A stretch of DNA of 64,000 nucleotides from Paracoccus jeotgali (GCF_002865605.1 NZ_CP025583.1:228501-292500), one strand, 5' to 3'; counted from the stretch's first letter, positions 17,462-27,412 are shown. The notes: generated from the letters alone by a model not told the origin. A program made the numbers and translations.

Positions 17462-18286
17462 ATGACGGACACCGTAGCGACCGAAGACAACCTTCTGGAA
17501 GTGAACAACATCGAGGTGATCTACAATCACGTCATTCTGGTCCTGAAAGGCGTCAGCCTCGCGGTGCCCAAGGGCCGGATCACGGCGCTTCTGGGCGGCA
17601 ACGGGGCGGGCAAGACCACGACGCTGAAGGCGATCTCGAACCTGCTGGCCTCGGAACGGGGCGAGGTGACGAAAGGCTCGATCACCTATCGCGGGCAGCG
17701 GGTGGCCTCGCTCGACCCCGCCTCGCTGGTCCGCAAGGGCGTCATTCAGGTGATGGAGGGGCGGCGCTGTTTCGAGCATCTGACGGTCGAGGAAAACCTG
17801 CTGACCGGCGCCTATACCCGCAGCGACGGCAGCGCCGCGATCCGGCAGGATCTCGAGATGGTCTACAACTATTTCCCGCGCCTGCGCGAACGCCGCCGCA
17901 GCCAGGCGGGCTATACCTCGGGCGGGGAACAGCAGATGGTGGCGATGGGCCGCGCGCTGATGAGCCGGCCCGAGACCATCCTGCTGGACGAACCCAGCAT
18001 GGGCCTTGCCCCGCAACTGGTCGAGCAGATCTTCGAGATCGTCAAGGCCGTGAACGAGGGCGAGGGCGTGACCTTCCTGCTGGCCGAGCAGAACACCAAC
18101 GTGGCGCTGCGCTTTGCCCATTACGGTTATATCCTTGAAAACGGCCGGGTGGTCATGGACGGCACCGCGCAGGCGCTGCGCGAGAACCCGGACGTGAAAG
18201 AGTTCTACCTCGGCATGTCCGACGAAGGCCGCAAGAGCTTCCGCGACGTGCGATCCTACCGACGGCGCAAACGCTGGCTGGCGTGA
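17462..18286 (+). CDS. livF: Branched-chain-type ABC transporter ATPase LivF
   Basis: The 274-residue ATPase carries Walker A LGGNGAGKTTT, signature YTSGGEQQMVAMGRAL, Walker B ILLDEPSMGLAP and the LivF-type switch LLAEQNTNVALRFAHYGY. The C-terminal 35 residues (DEGRKSFRDVRSYRRRKRW) are longer and more basic than in amino-acid LivF. It is the second ATPase of the importer. A following acyl-CoA ligase gene starts 45 bases downstream in the same operon. Confidence 0.93.
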   Translation: MTDTVATEDNLLEVNNIEVIYNHVILVLKGVSLAVPKGRITALLGGNGAGKTTTLKAISNLLASERGEVTKGSITYRGQRVASLDPASLVRKGVIQVMEGRRCFEHLTVEENLLTGAYTRSDGSAAIRQDLEMVYNYFPRLRERRRSQAGYTSGGEQQMVAMGRALMSRPETILLDEPSMGLAPQLVEQIFEIVKAVNEGEGVTFLLAEQNTNVALRFAHYGYILENGRVVMDGTAQALRENPDVKEFYLGMSDEGRKSFRDVRSYRRRKRWLA

Positions 18287-18331
18287 CCGCACCCGGCCCC
18301 CGACTTCACCCGACACGCAAGGAATAACGCC

Positions 18332-19552
18332 ATGGTCGACTATTTCGATGAGCTGGAAACCCGCGACGCGGAACAGCGCGCCGCCGATCTGGCCGAGACC
18401 CTGCCCGCTGCCATCGGCCGCGCGCGCACCGCGCCCGCCCTGGCGCGGCTGCTGCGCGAGGTCGACCCGGCGACCATCCGCGACCGCGCTGCCCTGGCCG
18501 CGCTGCCGGTGATCCGCAAGGCCGACCTGACCGAGGCGCAGCGCAAGAACCCGCCCTTTGGCGGCTTCGCGACCCGGCTGGCGGCCGAGTTCGACCACAT
18601 CTTCCAGTCCCCCGGCCCGATCTATGAACCGGGCCGCCATGCCGGGGATTTCTGGCGGCTGGGGCGATTCCTGCACGCCGCCGGCATCGGCCGGGGCGAT
18701 ATCGTGCAGAACTGCTTCGGCTATCACCTGACGCCGGCGGGGATGATGTTCGACAGCGCCGCCCGCGCCGTCGATGCCGCCGTGCTGCCCGCCGGCACCG
18801 GCCAGACCGATCTGCAGGTCCGCGCCGCCGCCGATATCGGCTGCACCGCCTATGCCGGGACGCCCGACTATCTCAAGGTGATCCTCGACCGCGCCGACGA
18901 GATGGGTGAGACACTGTCCTTCCGCAGCGCGGTGGTGGGCGGCGGTGCGCTGTTCCCGGCGCTGCGTCAGCATTATGCCGATCGTGGCATCCAGACCCGG
19001 CAATGCTATGCCACCGCCGATCTGGGCAATATCGCCTACGAATCCGACGCGATGGAGGGGATGATCGTCGATGAAGGCGTCATCGTCGAGATCGTGCGGC
19101 CCGGCACCGGCGATCCGCTGCCCGATGGCGAGGTGGGCGAGGTGCTGGTGACGACGCTGAACCCGGACTATCCGCTGGTGCGCTTCGCCACCGGCGATCT
19201 GTCGGCGGTGATGCCCGGCGTCTCGCCCTGCGGCCGCACCAACATGCGGATCAAGGGATGGCTGGGCCGGGCCGACCAGACGACCAAGATCAAGGGCATG
19301 TTCGTGCGCCCCGAACAGGTCGCGGCGCTTGTCGCGCGCCACCCCGAAATTGCCCGCGCCCGCGTCATCGCCGACCGCGACGGCGACATGGACGCGATGA
19401 CGGTCCAGATCGAAAGCCCGCGCGAGGCGGTGGCCGAATACGACGCCTCGGTGGTCGAGGCGCTGAAGCTGAAAGGCCGCGTCGAGGTGCTCGCTCCCGG
19501 CTCGCTGCCCAATGACGGCGTGGTGATCGAGGACCGCCGCCGCTACGACTGA
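18332..19552 (+). CDS. Phenylacetate-CoA ligase-like AMP-forming ligase
   Basis: The 406-residue protein resembles PaaK-type ligases. The PaaK-type N-terminal helix region is followed by IFQSPGPIYEP (a variant of the usual SSGTTGxP loop), an AGTPDYL segment, a CYATADLG adenylate-binding region and a C-terminal TKIKGMFVRPEQV lid motif. The canonical glycine/threonine-rich P-loop is modified to SPGPIYEP, which some PaaK-like paralogs of Liv clusters also show. It probably activates an aromatic or related acid to its CoA ester. It closes the transporter operon, just before a strong terminator. Substrate unknown. Confidence 0.82.
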   Translation: MVDYFDELETRDAEQRAADLAETLPAAIGRARTAPALARLLREVDPATIRDRAALAALPVIRKADLTEAQRKNPPFGGFATRLAAEFDHIFQSPGPIYEPGRHAGDFWRLGRFLHAAGIGRGDIVQNCFGYHLTPAGMMFDSAARAVDAAVLPAGTGQTDLQVRAAADIGCTAYAGTPDYLKVILDRADEMGETLSFRSAVVGGGALFPALRQHYADRGIQTRQCYATADLGNIAYESDAMEGMIVDEGVIVEIVRPGTGDPLPDGEVGEVLVTTLNPDYPLVRFATGDLSAVMPGVSPCGRTNMRIKGWLGRADQTTKIKGMFVRPEQVAALVARHPEIARARVIADRDGDMDAMTVQIESPREAVAEYDASVVEALKLKGRVEVLAPGSLPNDGVVIEDRRRYD

Positions 19553-19593
19553 CGCGGCGGGGGAGGCGGAGAGGGTTCGCGCGGCCGGGCGGG

Positions 19594-19619
19594 CGGCGGC
19601 AGGGCATCTGCCGCCGTTT
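19594..19619 (+). terminator. Rho-independent terminator of the Liv/acyl-CoA ligase operon
   Basis: A perfect 9-bp GC stem (19594-19602 with 19608-19616, loop GGCAT) is followed by TTT. It lies 41 bases after the PaaK-like stop codon. Confidence 0.8.
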
Positions 19620-19896
19620 CATGAAAGCATTGGCGAGGGTTGTTAAGCAGTCTCGCTGCTGTCTATCCCAACCATCTGGCGCTTCCACTTGCGCCGTTTG
19701 GGAGGATCTAGCGACATAGAAGAACTGCACCTGACGGCGCCGGATAAAACGGGAACCGCTCCGATGGCCGCAGCTCGGGCGGTCCCGCAACGACGACCGC
19801 AACCTGATCGCCGCAGTTTGGCACCGCACCCACCCGTGCCCCGCAACGCCCTTTACCTCGCTTGTCACCGCAGCGCTTTCGCGGCAAGGTTTCGCC
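19620..19896. other. Intergenic region upstream of the ModE-like gene
   Basis: No gene is visible in these 277 bases. The left part is relatively AT-rich and could hold the promoter for the ModE-like regulator. I found no strong palindrome and no convincing -35/-10 pair. Confidence 0.4.
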
Positions 19897-20307
19897 ATGT
19901 CGCACCCGCCTTTGCACCATCCTCAGCGCTATCCGCGTATGCAGCTTCGGCTGTGGCTGGCGCCGGGGCTGTGGCTGGGGCCGGGCAAGGCCGATCTGCT
20001 GGAACTGATCGGGCGGACCGGCTCGATCTCCGAGGCCGGGCGGCAGATGGGGATGAGCTACAAGCGTGCCTGGTCGCTGGTGACCGGTATGAACGCCATG
20101 TTCGCGCAGCCTCTGGTCCTGTCCGAACGCGGCGGGGCCGGCGGCGGCGGGGCCACCCTGACCGCGACCGGCACCGAGGTTCTCGCCCGCTTCCGCCGCA
20201 TCGAGGCCGAGGCGGCCCAAGCGACCGCCGAGGACATCGCAAAGCTGCAGGCGTTGCAGACCACGCCGGCAGCCGACGCACCACCTGACGATACCGCAAC
20301 GGATTAG
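19897..20307 (+). CDS. ModE-like winged-helix DNA-binding protein
   Basis: The 136-residue protein contains the N-terminal LysR/ModE-type helix-turn-helix: LELIGRTGSISEAGRQMGMSYKRAW, with the MSYKRAW recognition-helix signature, at about residues 33-60. It lacks the Mop/TOBE molybdate-binding domains of full ModE, so it is a stand-alone DNA-binding version. Such short proteins in alphaproteobacteria often sit near molybdate, formate dehydrogenase or metabolic genes. Here it follows the Liv operon on the same strand behind a terminator and may regulate it or a molybdenum function. The C-terminal ~25 residues are low complexity. Confidence 0.8.
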   Translation: MSHPPLHHPQRYPRMQLRLWLAPGLWLGPGKADLLELIGRTGSISEAGRQMGMSYKRAWSLVTGMNAMFAQPLVLSERGGAGGGGATLTATGTEVLARFRRIEAEAAQATAEDIAKLQALQTTPAADAPPDDTATD

Positions 20308-20410
20308 GCCGAGGCGTCGCGCGCCGCCGCCGAGGGCTTGGCAGGGGTGCTGGCGGTGCAGAAAGCGACGTCGCGGGTCAGCCGAGTCTCCTCTGGCAGC
20401 CCTCAGACCC

Positions 20411-20815
20411 CTACAACCAATCCTGGATCATCGGGATCAGCGGGACATCCGCCGGGGGCATCTCGTAATTGCGCAGGTCGCGGGCGCGCACCCACGCCAG
20501 GCGCTGGCCCTCGCGCGGCTGGACGATGCCTTTCCAGCGGCGGCAGGCGAACAGCGGCATCAGCAGGTGAAAGCTGTCATAGCTGTGGCTGGCAAAGGTC
20601 AGCGGCGCGAGGCATGAGGCGTGGGTGTCGATGCCCAGTTCCTCGTGCATCTCGCGGATCAGCGCCGCCTCGGGCGTCTCGCCCGGCTCGACCTTGCCGC
20701 CGGGAAACTCCCACAGGCCGGCCATGGGCTTGCCCTCGGGGCGTTGGGCCAGCAGCACCCGCCCGTCGGCGTCGATCAGCAGCACCGCCGACACCAGAAC
20801 CATTCGCAGCGTCAT
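20411..20815 (-). CDS. mutT: Nudix hydrolase, MutT type
   Basis: The 134-residue protein has a complete Nudix box, GGKVEPGETPEAALIREMHEELG (residues ~37-59), preceded by LLAQRPEGKPMAGLWEFP as in MutT. MutT hydrolyses 8-oxo-dGTP to the monophosphate and prevents A:T to C:G transversions. The C-terminal LAWVRARDLRNYEMPPADVPLIP segment also fits MutT. It is the last gene of a PPIase-argJ-mutT run transcribed away from secA. The start at 20815 is chosen because sequence upstream has no similarity to the family. Confidence 0.9.
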   Translation of the reverse strand: MTLRMVLVSAVLLIDADGRVLLAQRPEGKPMAGLWEFPGGKVEPGETPEAALIREMHEELGIDTHASCLAPLTFASHSYDSFHLLMPLFACRRWKGIVQPREGQRLAWVRARDLRNYEMPPADVPLIPMIQDWL

Positions 20816-20897
20816 CCTGTTTCCTGTCTGTCTGCAGCCCTGTCCGCCTGCGGAACCTGTCTGCCGGGGCTGGCGCAAGACGCGGCCCCGGCCCGGA

Positions 20898-22586
20898 TCA
20901 CGACCGGTAATCGGCGTTGATGTCGATGTAGCGATGGGTCAGATCGCAGGTCCAGACCGTCCGGCTTGCCTCGCCCAGACCCAGATCGACCGACAGCAGC
21001 AGGTGATCGCGCTTCATATAGGCGCTGGCGGCGGCCTCGTCATAGCCCGGCGCGCGCCAGCCGTTCTCGGCCAGCACCATGTCGCCGAAACGGATGGTCA
21101 GCCGGTCCCGGTCCGCCGTGGCGCCGGACTTGCCGACTGCCATGACCACGCGGCCCCAATTCGCGTCCTCGCCCGCGATGGCGGTCTTGACCAGCGGCGA
21201 GTTCGCGATCGCCATCGCGACCTTGTGGGCATCCGCGCGGCTGGTGGCGCCGGTGACGCGGATCTCGACGAATTTCGTCGCGCCCTCGCCATCCTTGACC
21301 ACCTGCTGCGCCAGATCCAGCATCACGCCGCGCAGCGCCGCCTGGAACTTGCGGCCAAGCCCGCTGTCGGCGTCGCGGATCTCGGGCGCGGGCGAGCGGC
21401 CGGTCGCGGCCAGGATCACCGCGTCCGAGGTCGAGGTGTCGCTGTCCACCGTGATCGCGTTGAAGCTGTCCTCGACCTCTTGCGACAGCATGGCCTGCAA
21501 CTGCTCTGCCGCAATGCGGGCGTCGGTGAAGATATAGACCAGCATCGTCGCCATGTCCGGCGCGATCATGCCCGAGCCCTTGGCGATGCCGGCGATGTGG
21601 ATCGGACCCTTGTCGGTCTCGATCTCGGCCGAGGCGCCCTTGGCGAAGGTGTCGGTGGTCATGATCGCGCGCGCGGCCTCGGCGATGCCGCCCTGATCCA
21701 GCGCGGCGACGGTGCGGTCGATCACGTCGGTGATGCGGGCCACCGGCAGCGGTTCGCCGATGACGCCGGTCGAGGAGGAGAACACCCGCTCGGCCGGGAT
21801 GCGCAGCGCCTCGGCCACGGCGCCGGTGACGCGGCTGACCGCGTCCTGCCCGTGCTTGCCGGTAAAGGCGTTGGCGTTGCCCGAGTTCACGATGATCGCC
21901 GCGCCCTGCGTCTGGTCCTGCCGCCCGGCGAGCTTGGCCTGACAGTCCAGAATGCTGGCTGCCCGCGTCGATGAGCGGGTGAACACGCCCGCAATCGAGG
22001 TGCCGGGGGCGAGGCGGGCCAGCATCACGTCGGTGCGGCCTTTGTATTTGATGCCGGCTTCGGCGGTGGCGAATTCGACCCCCGCGATCACCGGCAGGTC
22101 GGGGAAGGCGGCGGGGGCGAGGGGCGAGACGATGGCCTCTTGCTTCTGGGCAGCGGGACGGGCGGCGATGGCCTGCGCGATCCGCGCCGAGCCGGGCAGC
22201 GTGTCGCTGGCGGGCTGCTTGTCCGCGCCCTTGTCGCCGGGCTTTTTCCCGGCTTGCTTGGCGCCTTGCTTGTCCTTACCCGGCTTGCCGCCCGCCGGCA
22301 TCGCTGCGCCCTTGTTCTTGTCCGGTTGCTTGTCGCCCTTGCCTTTACCGGGCTGCTTCTCACCCTTCTGCGTCAGCTTTTCGGCGTCTTTCCCCGCCGT
22401 CTTCTCGGCCTTGCCGGGCTTGTCGGCCCCGGTCACGCCTGCGCCACCCGAGTCGGCGGCGCGGGCGGCCTGGTTGGCCTCTTTCCGGGCGGCCTTGCGG
22501 GCGAGGCGGGCGGCCTCTTTCTCGGCCTGTTTTTCAGCCTGCTTGGCCGCCTTGCGGGCGGCGATGTCCTCGGGATCGCGCGGCAT
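20898..22586 (-). CDS. argJ: Bifunctional ornithine acetyltransferase/N-acetylglutamate synthase with long N-terminal extension
   Basis: Residues 151-562 are a full-length ArgJ (about 410 residues). The autocleavage site is Ala346-Thr347 in PDMATMLVYIF, whose Thr becomes the nucleophile of the beta subunit; IVNSGNANAFTG and SSTGVIGEPL are also present. ArgJ transfers acetyl from N-acetylornithine to glutamate in arginine synthesis. Residues 1-150 are an extra segment rich in Lys, Ala, Gly and Gln, with an initial KQAEKQAEKEAARLARK helix and many KPGK-like units. This is not part of the family and is likely disordered. The start overlaps the PPIase stop codon by one base (TGATG), which supports translation of the extension. 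Confidence 0.93.
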   Translation of the reverse strand: MPRDPEDIAARKAAKQAEKQAEKEAARLARKAARKEANQAARAADSGGAGVTGADKPGKAEKTAGKDAEKLTQKGEKQPGKGKGDKQPDKNKGAAMPAGGKPGKDKQGAKQAGKKPGDKGADKQPASDTLPGSARIAQAIAARPAAQKQEAIVSPLAPAAFPDLPVIAGVEFATAEAGIKYKGRTDVMLARLAPGTSIAGVFTRSSTRAASILDCQAKLAGRQDQTQGAAIIVNSGNANAFTGKHGQDAVSRVTGAVAEALRIPAERVFSSSTGVIGEPLPVARITDVIDRTVAALDQGGIAEAARAIMTTDTFAKGASAEIETDKGPIHIAGIAKGSGMIAPDMATMLVYIFTDARIAAEQLQAMLSQEVEDSFNAITVDSDTSTSDAVILAATGRSPAPEIRDADSGLGRKFQAALRGVMLDLAQQVVKDGEGATKFVEIRVTGATSRADAHKVAMAIANSPLVKTAIAGEDANWGRVVMAVGKSGATADRDRLTIRFGDMVLAENGWRAPGYDEAAASAYMKRDHLLLSVDLGLGEASRTVWTCDLTHRYIDINADYRS

Positions 22587-23428
22587 CAGTTGCTGTCCTG
22601 CCCCAGAATGTCACGGTCCAGCAGGGTCGGGTCGATGCCTTCGGTCCGCTCGATCTTGGCGGCTTTGGTAATCTTTTCGATTTCGGCCTCGACCTTGTCG
22701 CGGCGGATCTGCTGGATCAGCGGCTCGCGCACATCGGCGAGGGCGGGCGGTTCCTGCACGCGGCTGTCATTCAGCTTGATGACATGCCAGCCGAACTGCG
22801 ACTGCACCGGCTCGGACGAGACGCTGCCCTTTTCCATCTCGGCCACCGCGTCGCCGAATTCCGCCACCATGCGGTCGCGGGTGAACCAGCCCAGATCGCC
22901 GCCATTCAGCCCCGACGCCGTATCGACCGAGCGTTCCTCGGCCAGCTTGGCGAAGTCGGCGCCGCCCTTCAGCTCTTCGATCACCGCCTTGGCGGCCTCT
23001 TCGGTCTGCAGCAGGATGTGGTCGGCGTCATATTCCGTCACCGGCGCGTCGGCCGGGAAGGCCTTTTCATAGGCGGCCTGAATCTCCTCATCCGTGGGTT
23101 CGAAATCGGCCAGCCGCTCGATGGCGGCGCCGGCCAGATAGGCGCGGCGGTCGATGGTCAACGCGGCCTCGTCGCGGGGGGTCATCGTGGCCTCGCCCTG
23201 TTCGGCCATGGCGGCCTGCCGGATCATCTGGTCCAGCATCAGATCCCACAGCTCGGCCGAGGGGATCTGCGCCATTTCCGGCGGCAGGCCCAGCTTCATC
23301 GCCGCCATATGACCCAGCGTGATTTCGGTGTCGTTGACCTTGGCGATCACGGTGTCGGCGTCCTGCGCGGCCAGCGGAAGCGCGATCGCGCTGGCGAGGA
23401 AGGTGGCAAGGGCGGTGCGTAGAAGCAT
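22586..23428 (-). CDS. Periplasmic parvulin-type peptidyl-prolyl isomerase
   Basis: The 280-residue protein has a signal peptide (residues 1-21, AIALPLAAQ), a SurA/PrsA-like helical N-terminal region, and a parvulin rotamase domain from about residue 120 to 225 ([42 protein letters not shown]). It catalyses prolyl isomerisation in the periplasm and helps exported proteins fold, a role that matches its position divergent from secA. The start at 23428 is preceded by AAGGAAAA. An in-frame ATG 16 codons earlier would disturb the signal peptide and is rejected. It is the first gene of the argJ-mutT operon. Confidence 0.92.
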   Translation of the reverse strand: MLLRTALATFLASAIALPLAAQDADTVIAKVNDTEITLGHMAAMKLGLPPEMAQIPSAELWDLMLDQMIRQAAMAEQGEATMTPRDEAALTIDRRAYLAGAAIERLADFEPTDEEIQAAYEKAFPADAPVTEYDADHILLQTEEAAKAVIEELKGGADFAKLAEERSVDTASGLNGGDLGWFTRDRMVAEFGDAVAEMEKGSVSSEPVQSQFGWHVIKLNDSRVQEPPALADVREPLIQQIRRDKVEAEIEKITKAAKIERTEGIDPTLLDRDILGQDSN

Positions 23429-23632
23429 GGGTTTTCCTTGATATGCGGCCCCCCGATGGCGTGTGAAAGGGGGCAAAGCGTTGACACTGCTGGGACGCGG
23501 GCCTACATCCGGCGCAACCGAAAAGGCGCGCCCGCGCCGTTTTTTCCTTTGCCCGTAGATACGGCAGGACGGACGGTCCGGGCAAGGGCCACGCGCCCCA
23601 GTCTTTCCCGAAACATGACGACCGGAGTGATG

Positions 23633-26353
23633 ATGCTGGGTCTAGGCAATTTGGCGAAGAAGGTCTTTGGCACCCCCAACGACCGCAAGATAAAGTCCGC
23701 CCGTCCTCTGGTGGCGCAGATCAACGCGCTGGAAGCAGAGGTCAAGGCCCGCTCGGATCAGGAGCTGATCGACTTTACCCGCGCGCTGCAGGCCCGGGCG
23801 CAGGGCGGCGAAAGCCTGGATGCGCTGCTGGTCGAGGCGTTTGCCAACTGCCGCGAGGCGGCGCGCCGCGCGCTTGGGCTGCGGGCCTTCGACACGCAGC
23901 TGATGGGCGGGATCTTCCTGCATCAGGGCAATATCGCCGAGATGAAGACCGGCGAGGGCAAGACCCTGGTCGCCACCTTCCCGGCCTATCTGAACGCGCT
24001 GGCGGGCAAGGGCGTCCATATCGTCACGGTGAACGACTATCTGGCCAAGCGTGACGCCGAATGGATGAGCAAGGTGTTCTCGCAGCTCGGCATGACCACC
24101 GGCGTCGTCTATCCGTTCCAGGAAGACGGCGAAAAGCGGCAGGCTTACCGCGCCGATGTGACCTATGCGACGAATAACGAGCTGGGCTTCGACTATCTGC
24201 GCGACAACATGAAATCCTCGGTCGATCAGATGGTCCAGCGCGACCATTTCTACGCCATCGTGGACGAGGTCGACAGCATCCTGATCGACGAGGCGCGGAC
24301 GCCGCTGATCATCTCGGGTCCGTCGCAGGACCGCAGCGAGCTGTATGTGACGCTGGACCAGTTCATCCCCCGGCTGAACGATGCCGACTTCAATCTGGAC
24401 GAGAAAAGCCGCAACGCCACCTTCACCGAGGAAGGCAACGAGCATATTGAACGCCTGCTGTCCGAGGCCGGCGTCCTGCCGCCCGGCCAGACGCTGTATG
24501 ACCCCGAATCGACCACCATCGTCCACCATGCCAACCAGGCGCTGCGGGCGCACAAGCTGTTCCACCGCGACCAGAACTATATCGTCAAGGATAACGAGAT
24601 CGTCCTGATCGACGAGTTCACCGGCCGTATGATGAAGGGCCGCCGCCTGTCGGACGGTCTGCATCAGGCCATCGAGGCGAAAGAGGGCGTGCCGATCCAG
24701 CCCGAGAACGTGACCCTCGCCAGCGTCACCTTCCAGAACTATTTCCGGCTTTACGACAAGCTGTCCGGCATGACCGGCACCGCCGCGACCGAGGCCGAGG
24801 AGTTCGCCGACATCTACAGCCTCGGTGTGGTCGAGGTGCCGACCAACCGCCCCATCGCCCGCGTCGACGAACATGACCGCGTCTATCGCACCGGGGACGA
24901 GAAATACGCCGCCGTGCTCGAGGCCATCCGCGAGTCCCATGCCAAGGGCCAGCCGATCCTTGTCGGCACCACCAGCATCGAGAAATCGGAAATGCTGTCG
25001 CAGATGCTGGATCAGGCCGGCATCCCGCATAACGTGCTGAACGCCCGCCAGCACGAGCAGGAAGCCTATATCGTGGCCGAGGCCGGCAAGCCCGGCGCGG
25101 TCACCATCGCCACCAACATGGCCGGTCGCGGGACCGACATCCAGCTGGGCGGCAACGTCGAAATCAAGGTGATGCAGGCGCTCGCCGCCGATCCCGAGGC
25201 CAACCCCGACGAGCTGCGCGCCCGCATCGAGGCCGAGCACGCCGCCGACAAGCAGGCGGTTCTGGAAGCCGGCGGGTTGTTCGTTCTGGCCACCGAGCGC
25301 CATGAAAGCCGGCGCATCGACAACCAGCTGCGCGGCCGCTCGGGCCGGCAGGGCGACCCCGGCCGCTCGCTGTTCTTCCTGTCGCTGGAAGACGATCTGA
25401 TGCGGATCTTCGGCAGCGAAAGGCTGGATGCGGTGCTGTCGCGTCTGGGCATGAAGGATGGCGAGGCGATCGTGCACCCCTGGGTGAACAAGTCGCTGGA
25501 ACGCGCCCAGGCCAAGGTCGAGGGCCGCAACTTCGACATCCGCAAGCAGTTGCTGAAATTCGACGATGTGATGAACGATCAGCGCAAGGCGGTGTTCAGC
25601 CAGCGGCGCGAGATCATGGACAGCGACGAGGTGGGCGAGATCGCGCAGGACATGCGCCATCAGGTCATCGACGATCTGGTCGATCAATACATGCCGCCCC
25701 GCGCCTATGCCGAGCAATGGGACACGGCCGAACTGCAAAAGGCCGTGGCCGAAAAGCTGAACATGAACCTGCCGATCCCCGAATGGGCGGCCGAGGACGG
25801 CGTCGATCAGGCGGCGGTGCGCGAGCGCCTGATCGCCGCGACCGATGCCTATATGGCCGAGAAAGAGGCCGGTTTCGGCGCCGAGACCATGCGCCAGATC
25901 GAAAAGCAGATCCTGCTGCAGGCCATCGACCAGAAATGGCGCGACCACCTGCTGACGCTGGAACATCTGCGCTCGGTCGTGGGCTTCCGCGGCTATGCGC
26001 AGCGCGACCCGCTGTCGGAATACAAGACCGAGGCGTTCCAGCTGTTCGAGACGATGCTGGACAGCCTGCGCGCCGACGTCACCCAGCAGCTTGGCCGCAT
26101 CCGCCCGCTGACCGAGGAAGAGCGCGAGCAGATGCTGCGCCAGTATCAGCAGCAGCAGGCACAGCAGCAAAGCCAGATGAGCACCCGCCACGACGACGCC
26201 GATGGCGCGGCACCCGACGGGGCCAGCGTGACGGCGCAGGCGACCGGCTTTGACGAAAACGACCCGGCAAGCTGGGGCAACCCCTCGCGCAACGACCCTT
26301 GCCCCTGCGGCTCTGGCAAGAAGTTCAAGCACTGCCACGGCCAGTTGACCTGA
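23633..26353 (+). CDS. secA: Protein translocase ATPase subunit SecA
   Basis: The 906-residue protein is full-length SecA. Walker A is KTGEGKT (residues ~105-111), the DEAD-type Walker B is [16 protein letters not shown], the second nucleotide-binding fold contains [13 protein letters not shown], and the C-terminal zinc-binding motif [16 protein letters not shown] binds SecB or ribosomes. SecA drives preproteins through SecYEG. A Gln-rich linker ([13 protein letters not shown]) precedes the C-terminal tail. Start codons at 23630 and 23633 are both possible behind CGGAG; 23633 gives the usual MLGLG start. It is divergent from the PPIase operon. Confidence 0.97.
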   Translation: MLGLGNLAKKVFGTPNDRKIKSARPLVAQINALEAEVKARSDQELIDFTRALQARAQGGESLDALLVEAFANCREAARRALGLRAFDTQLMGGIFLHQGNIAEMKTGEGKTLVATFPAYLNALAGKGVHIVTVNDYLAKRDAEWMSKVFSQLGMTTGVVYPFQEDGEKRQAYRADVTYATNNELGFDYLRDNMKSSVDQMVQRDHFYAIVDEVDSILIDEARTPLIISGPSQDRSELYVTLDQFIPRLNDADFNLDEKSRNATFTEEGNEHIERLLSEAGVLPPGQTLYDPESTTIVHHANQALRAHKLFHRDQNYIVKDNEIVLIDEFTGRMMKGRRLSDGLHQAIEAKEGVPIQPENVTLASVTFQNYFRLYDKLSGMTGTAATEAEEFADIYSLGVVEVPTNRPIARVDEHDRVYRTGDEKYAAVLEAIRESHAKGQPILVGTTSIEKSEMLSQMLDQAGIPHNVLNARQHEQEAYIVAEAGKPGAVTIATNMAGRGTDIQLGGNVEIKVMQALAADPEANPDELRARIEAEHAADKQAVLEAGGLFVLATERHESRRIDNQLRGRSGRQGDPGRSLFFLSLEDDLMRIFGSERLDAVLSRLGMKDGEAIVHPWVNKSLERAQAKVEGRNFDIRKQLLKFDDVMNDQRKAVFSQRREIMDSDEVGEIAQDMRHQVIDDLVDQYMPPRAYAEQWDTAELQKAVAEKLNMNLPIPEWAAEDGVDQAAVRERLIAATDAYMAEKEAGFGAETMRQIEKQILLQAIDQKWRDHLLTLEHLRSVVGFRGYAQRDPLSEYKTEAFQLFETMLDSLRADVTQQLGRIRPLTEEEREQMLRQYQQQQAQQQSQMSTRHDDADGAAPDGASVTAQATGFDENDPASWGNPSRNDPCPCGSGKKFKHCHGQLT

Positions 26354-26361
26354 CCAGCATG

Positions 26362-26385
26362 GCCGGCCCTGTCGCTAGGGTCGGC
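26362..26385. terminator. Hairpin between convergent secA and rimI genes
   Basis: A 9-bp stem with one G-T pair (26362-26370 with 26377-26385, loop GTCGCT) lies 8 bases after the secA stop codon and touches the end of rimI. It could serve both genes. No T-tract is present. Confidence 0.5.
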
Positions 26386-26783
26386 TACAGCGCCTTTCGC
26401 AGGATCAGCGCGTCGATGCCGGGCGCGTAATAGCCCGGCCTGACGCCCGCCTGCTGCCAGCCGTCGCCGTGGTAAAGCGCCTGCGCGGGTTGGTTGTCCG
26501 CCGCCACCTCCAGAAACCCCCAGACGGCGCCGCGTTGGCTTGCGGTGTCGGTAAATCGCTGCAGCAGCGCCCGCGCGTGGCCCTGACGGCGGGCGGCGGG
26601 GGCGGTGGCGAGGGTCAGTAGTTCGGCCTCATGCAGCACGATACGGCCCAGCAGGAAGGCGTCTGGCTGGGTCAGCAGAAAGACCGACGGGTCATGCAGC
26701 AGCGCCCCGAACTCTGCCGCCGACCATGGGCGCGGGCGGGTGAAACATGCGGCATGGATCCGGGCAAGGTCGTCCGGCGTCAC
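26385..26783 (-). CDS. rimI: GNAT acetyltransferase RimI-like
   Basis: The 132-residue protein fits the RimI family. It has a GNAT acetyl-CoA loop ARRQGHARALLQRF (about residues 64-77, in place of the usual RGxGxG/A), the EVAADNQPAQALYHGDGW segment and a C-terminal YYAPGIDALILRK. RimI acetylates the N-terminal alanine of ribosomal protein S18. Its start overlaps the end of tsaB by four bases (ATGA), the usual tsaB-rimI coupling. It is slightly shorter than E. coli RimI (148 residues). Confidence 0.88.
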   Translation of the reverse strand: MTPDDLARIHAACFTRPRPWSAAEFGALLHDPSVFLLTQPDAFLLGRIVLHEAELLTLATAPAARRQGHARALLQRFTDTASQRGAVWGFLEVAADNQPAQALYHGDGWQQAGVRPGYYAPGIDALILRKAL

Positions 26784-27412
26784 GGCAGTATGACCGGCCC
26801 GCGATCCCGCGCCGGCGCGGCATCGGCGGAACGCAAATAGATCGGCGCGGGGCGGGGCAGCGATTGGCCGGTCATGGCGCGAGCGCGGGCGATGCGGGCA
26901 ATTCCTTCGGCGATCCTAACCTCGGGCGCGGCCACGGGCGGACCGGGCGGCAGCGCATCCAGCGGCGATTGCTGCGGGGTGATGTCCTGCGCGTCGTCGG
27001 CGTGAAAATCCTGCCAGATCGCCAGATCACGCCGCCCCGGAATGACGATCCGGCAGGGCCGGGGCAGGCCCCATGCCAGCGCCTCGGTCGCGCTGACGCC
27101 GATGGCGGGGATACCCAGCGACAGCGCCAGCCCACGCGCCGCCGCGACCGAGATGCGGATGCCGGTGAAATTCCCCGGCCCGGTCCCGACCCCGATCAGC
27201 GCCAGATCGCGCCATGTCGCGTCGCAATCGGCCAGCAACTCCTGCAGCAAGGGCATCAGCCGCTCGGCCTGACCTTTTGCCATGTCTTCCTGCACCGAAC
27301 CCAACAACCGCTCGCCGCAGAGCAAAGCGGCCGCGCAATGCGCGGCCGATGTGTCAAAGCCGAGGGTCAGGCGCGATGCGTCCTGACCCGGCTGCGCGTC
27401 GCTGTCAGGCAA
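26780..27412 (-). CDS. tsaB: tRNA threonylcarbamoyladenosine biosynthesis protein TsaB
   Basis: The 210-residue protein opens with an ASKHA strand (LTLGFDTSAAHCAAALL) and has the diagnostic GVGTGPGNFTGIRISVA motif at residues ~74-90. TsaB is the inactive-kinase-like partner of TsaD. With TsaE they transfer threonylcarbamoyl to A37 of ANN-decoding tRNAs. It overlaps nfuA by 8 bases upstream and rimI by 4 bases downstream, so nfuA-tsaB-rimI are translationally coupled. Confidence 0.93.
   Translation of the reverse strand: MPDSDAQPGQDASRLTLGFDTSAAHCAAALLCGERLLGSVQEDMAKGQAERLMPLLQELLADCDATWRDLALIGVGTGPGNFTGIRISVAAARGLALSLGIPAIGVSATEALAWGLPRPCRIVIPGRRDLAIWQDFHADDAQDITPQQSPLDALPPGPPVAAPEVRIAEGIARIARARAMTGQSLPRPAPIYLRSADAAPARDRGPVILP

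Noticed and set aside
19620-19896. Search for a riboswitch or Moco motif near the ModE-like gene
   Set aside because: No conserved structure or molybdate-box-like palindrome was found in the spacer.
23642-26338. Open frame of about 900 codons opposite secA
   Set aside because: It mirrors secA codon positions, lacks a ribosome binding site and shows no domain.
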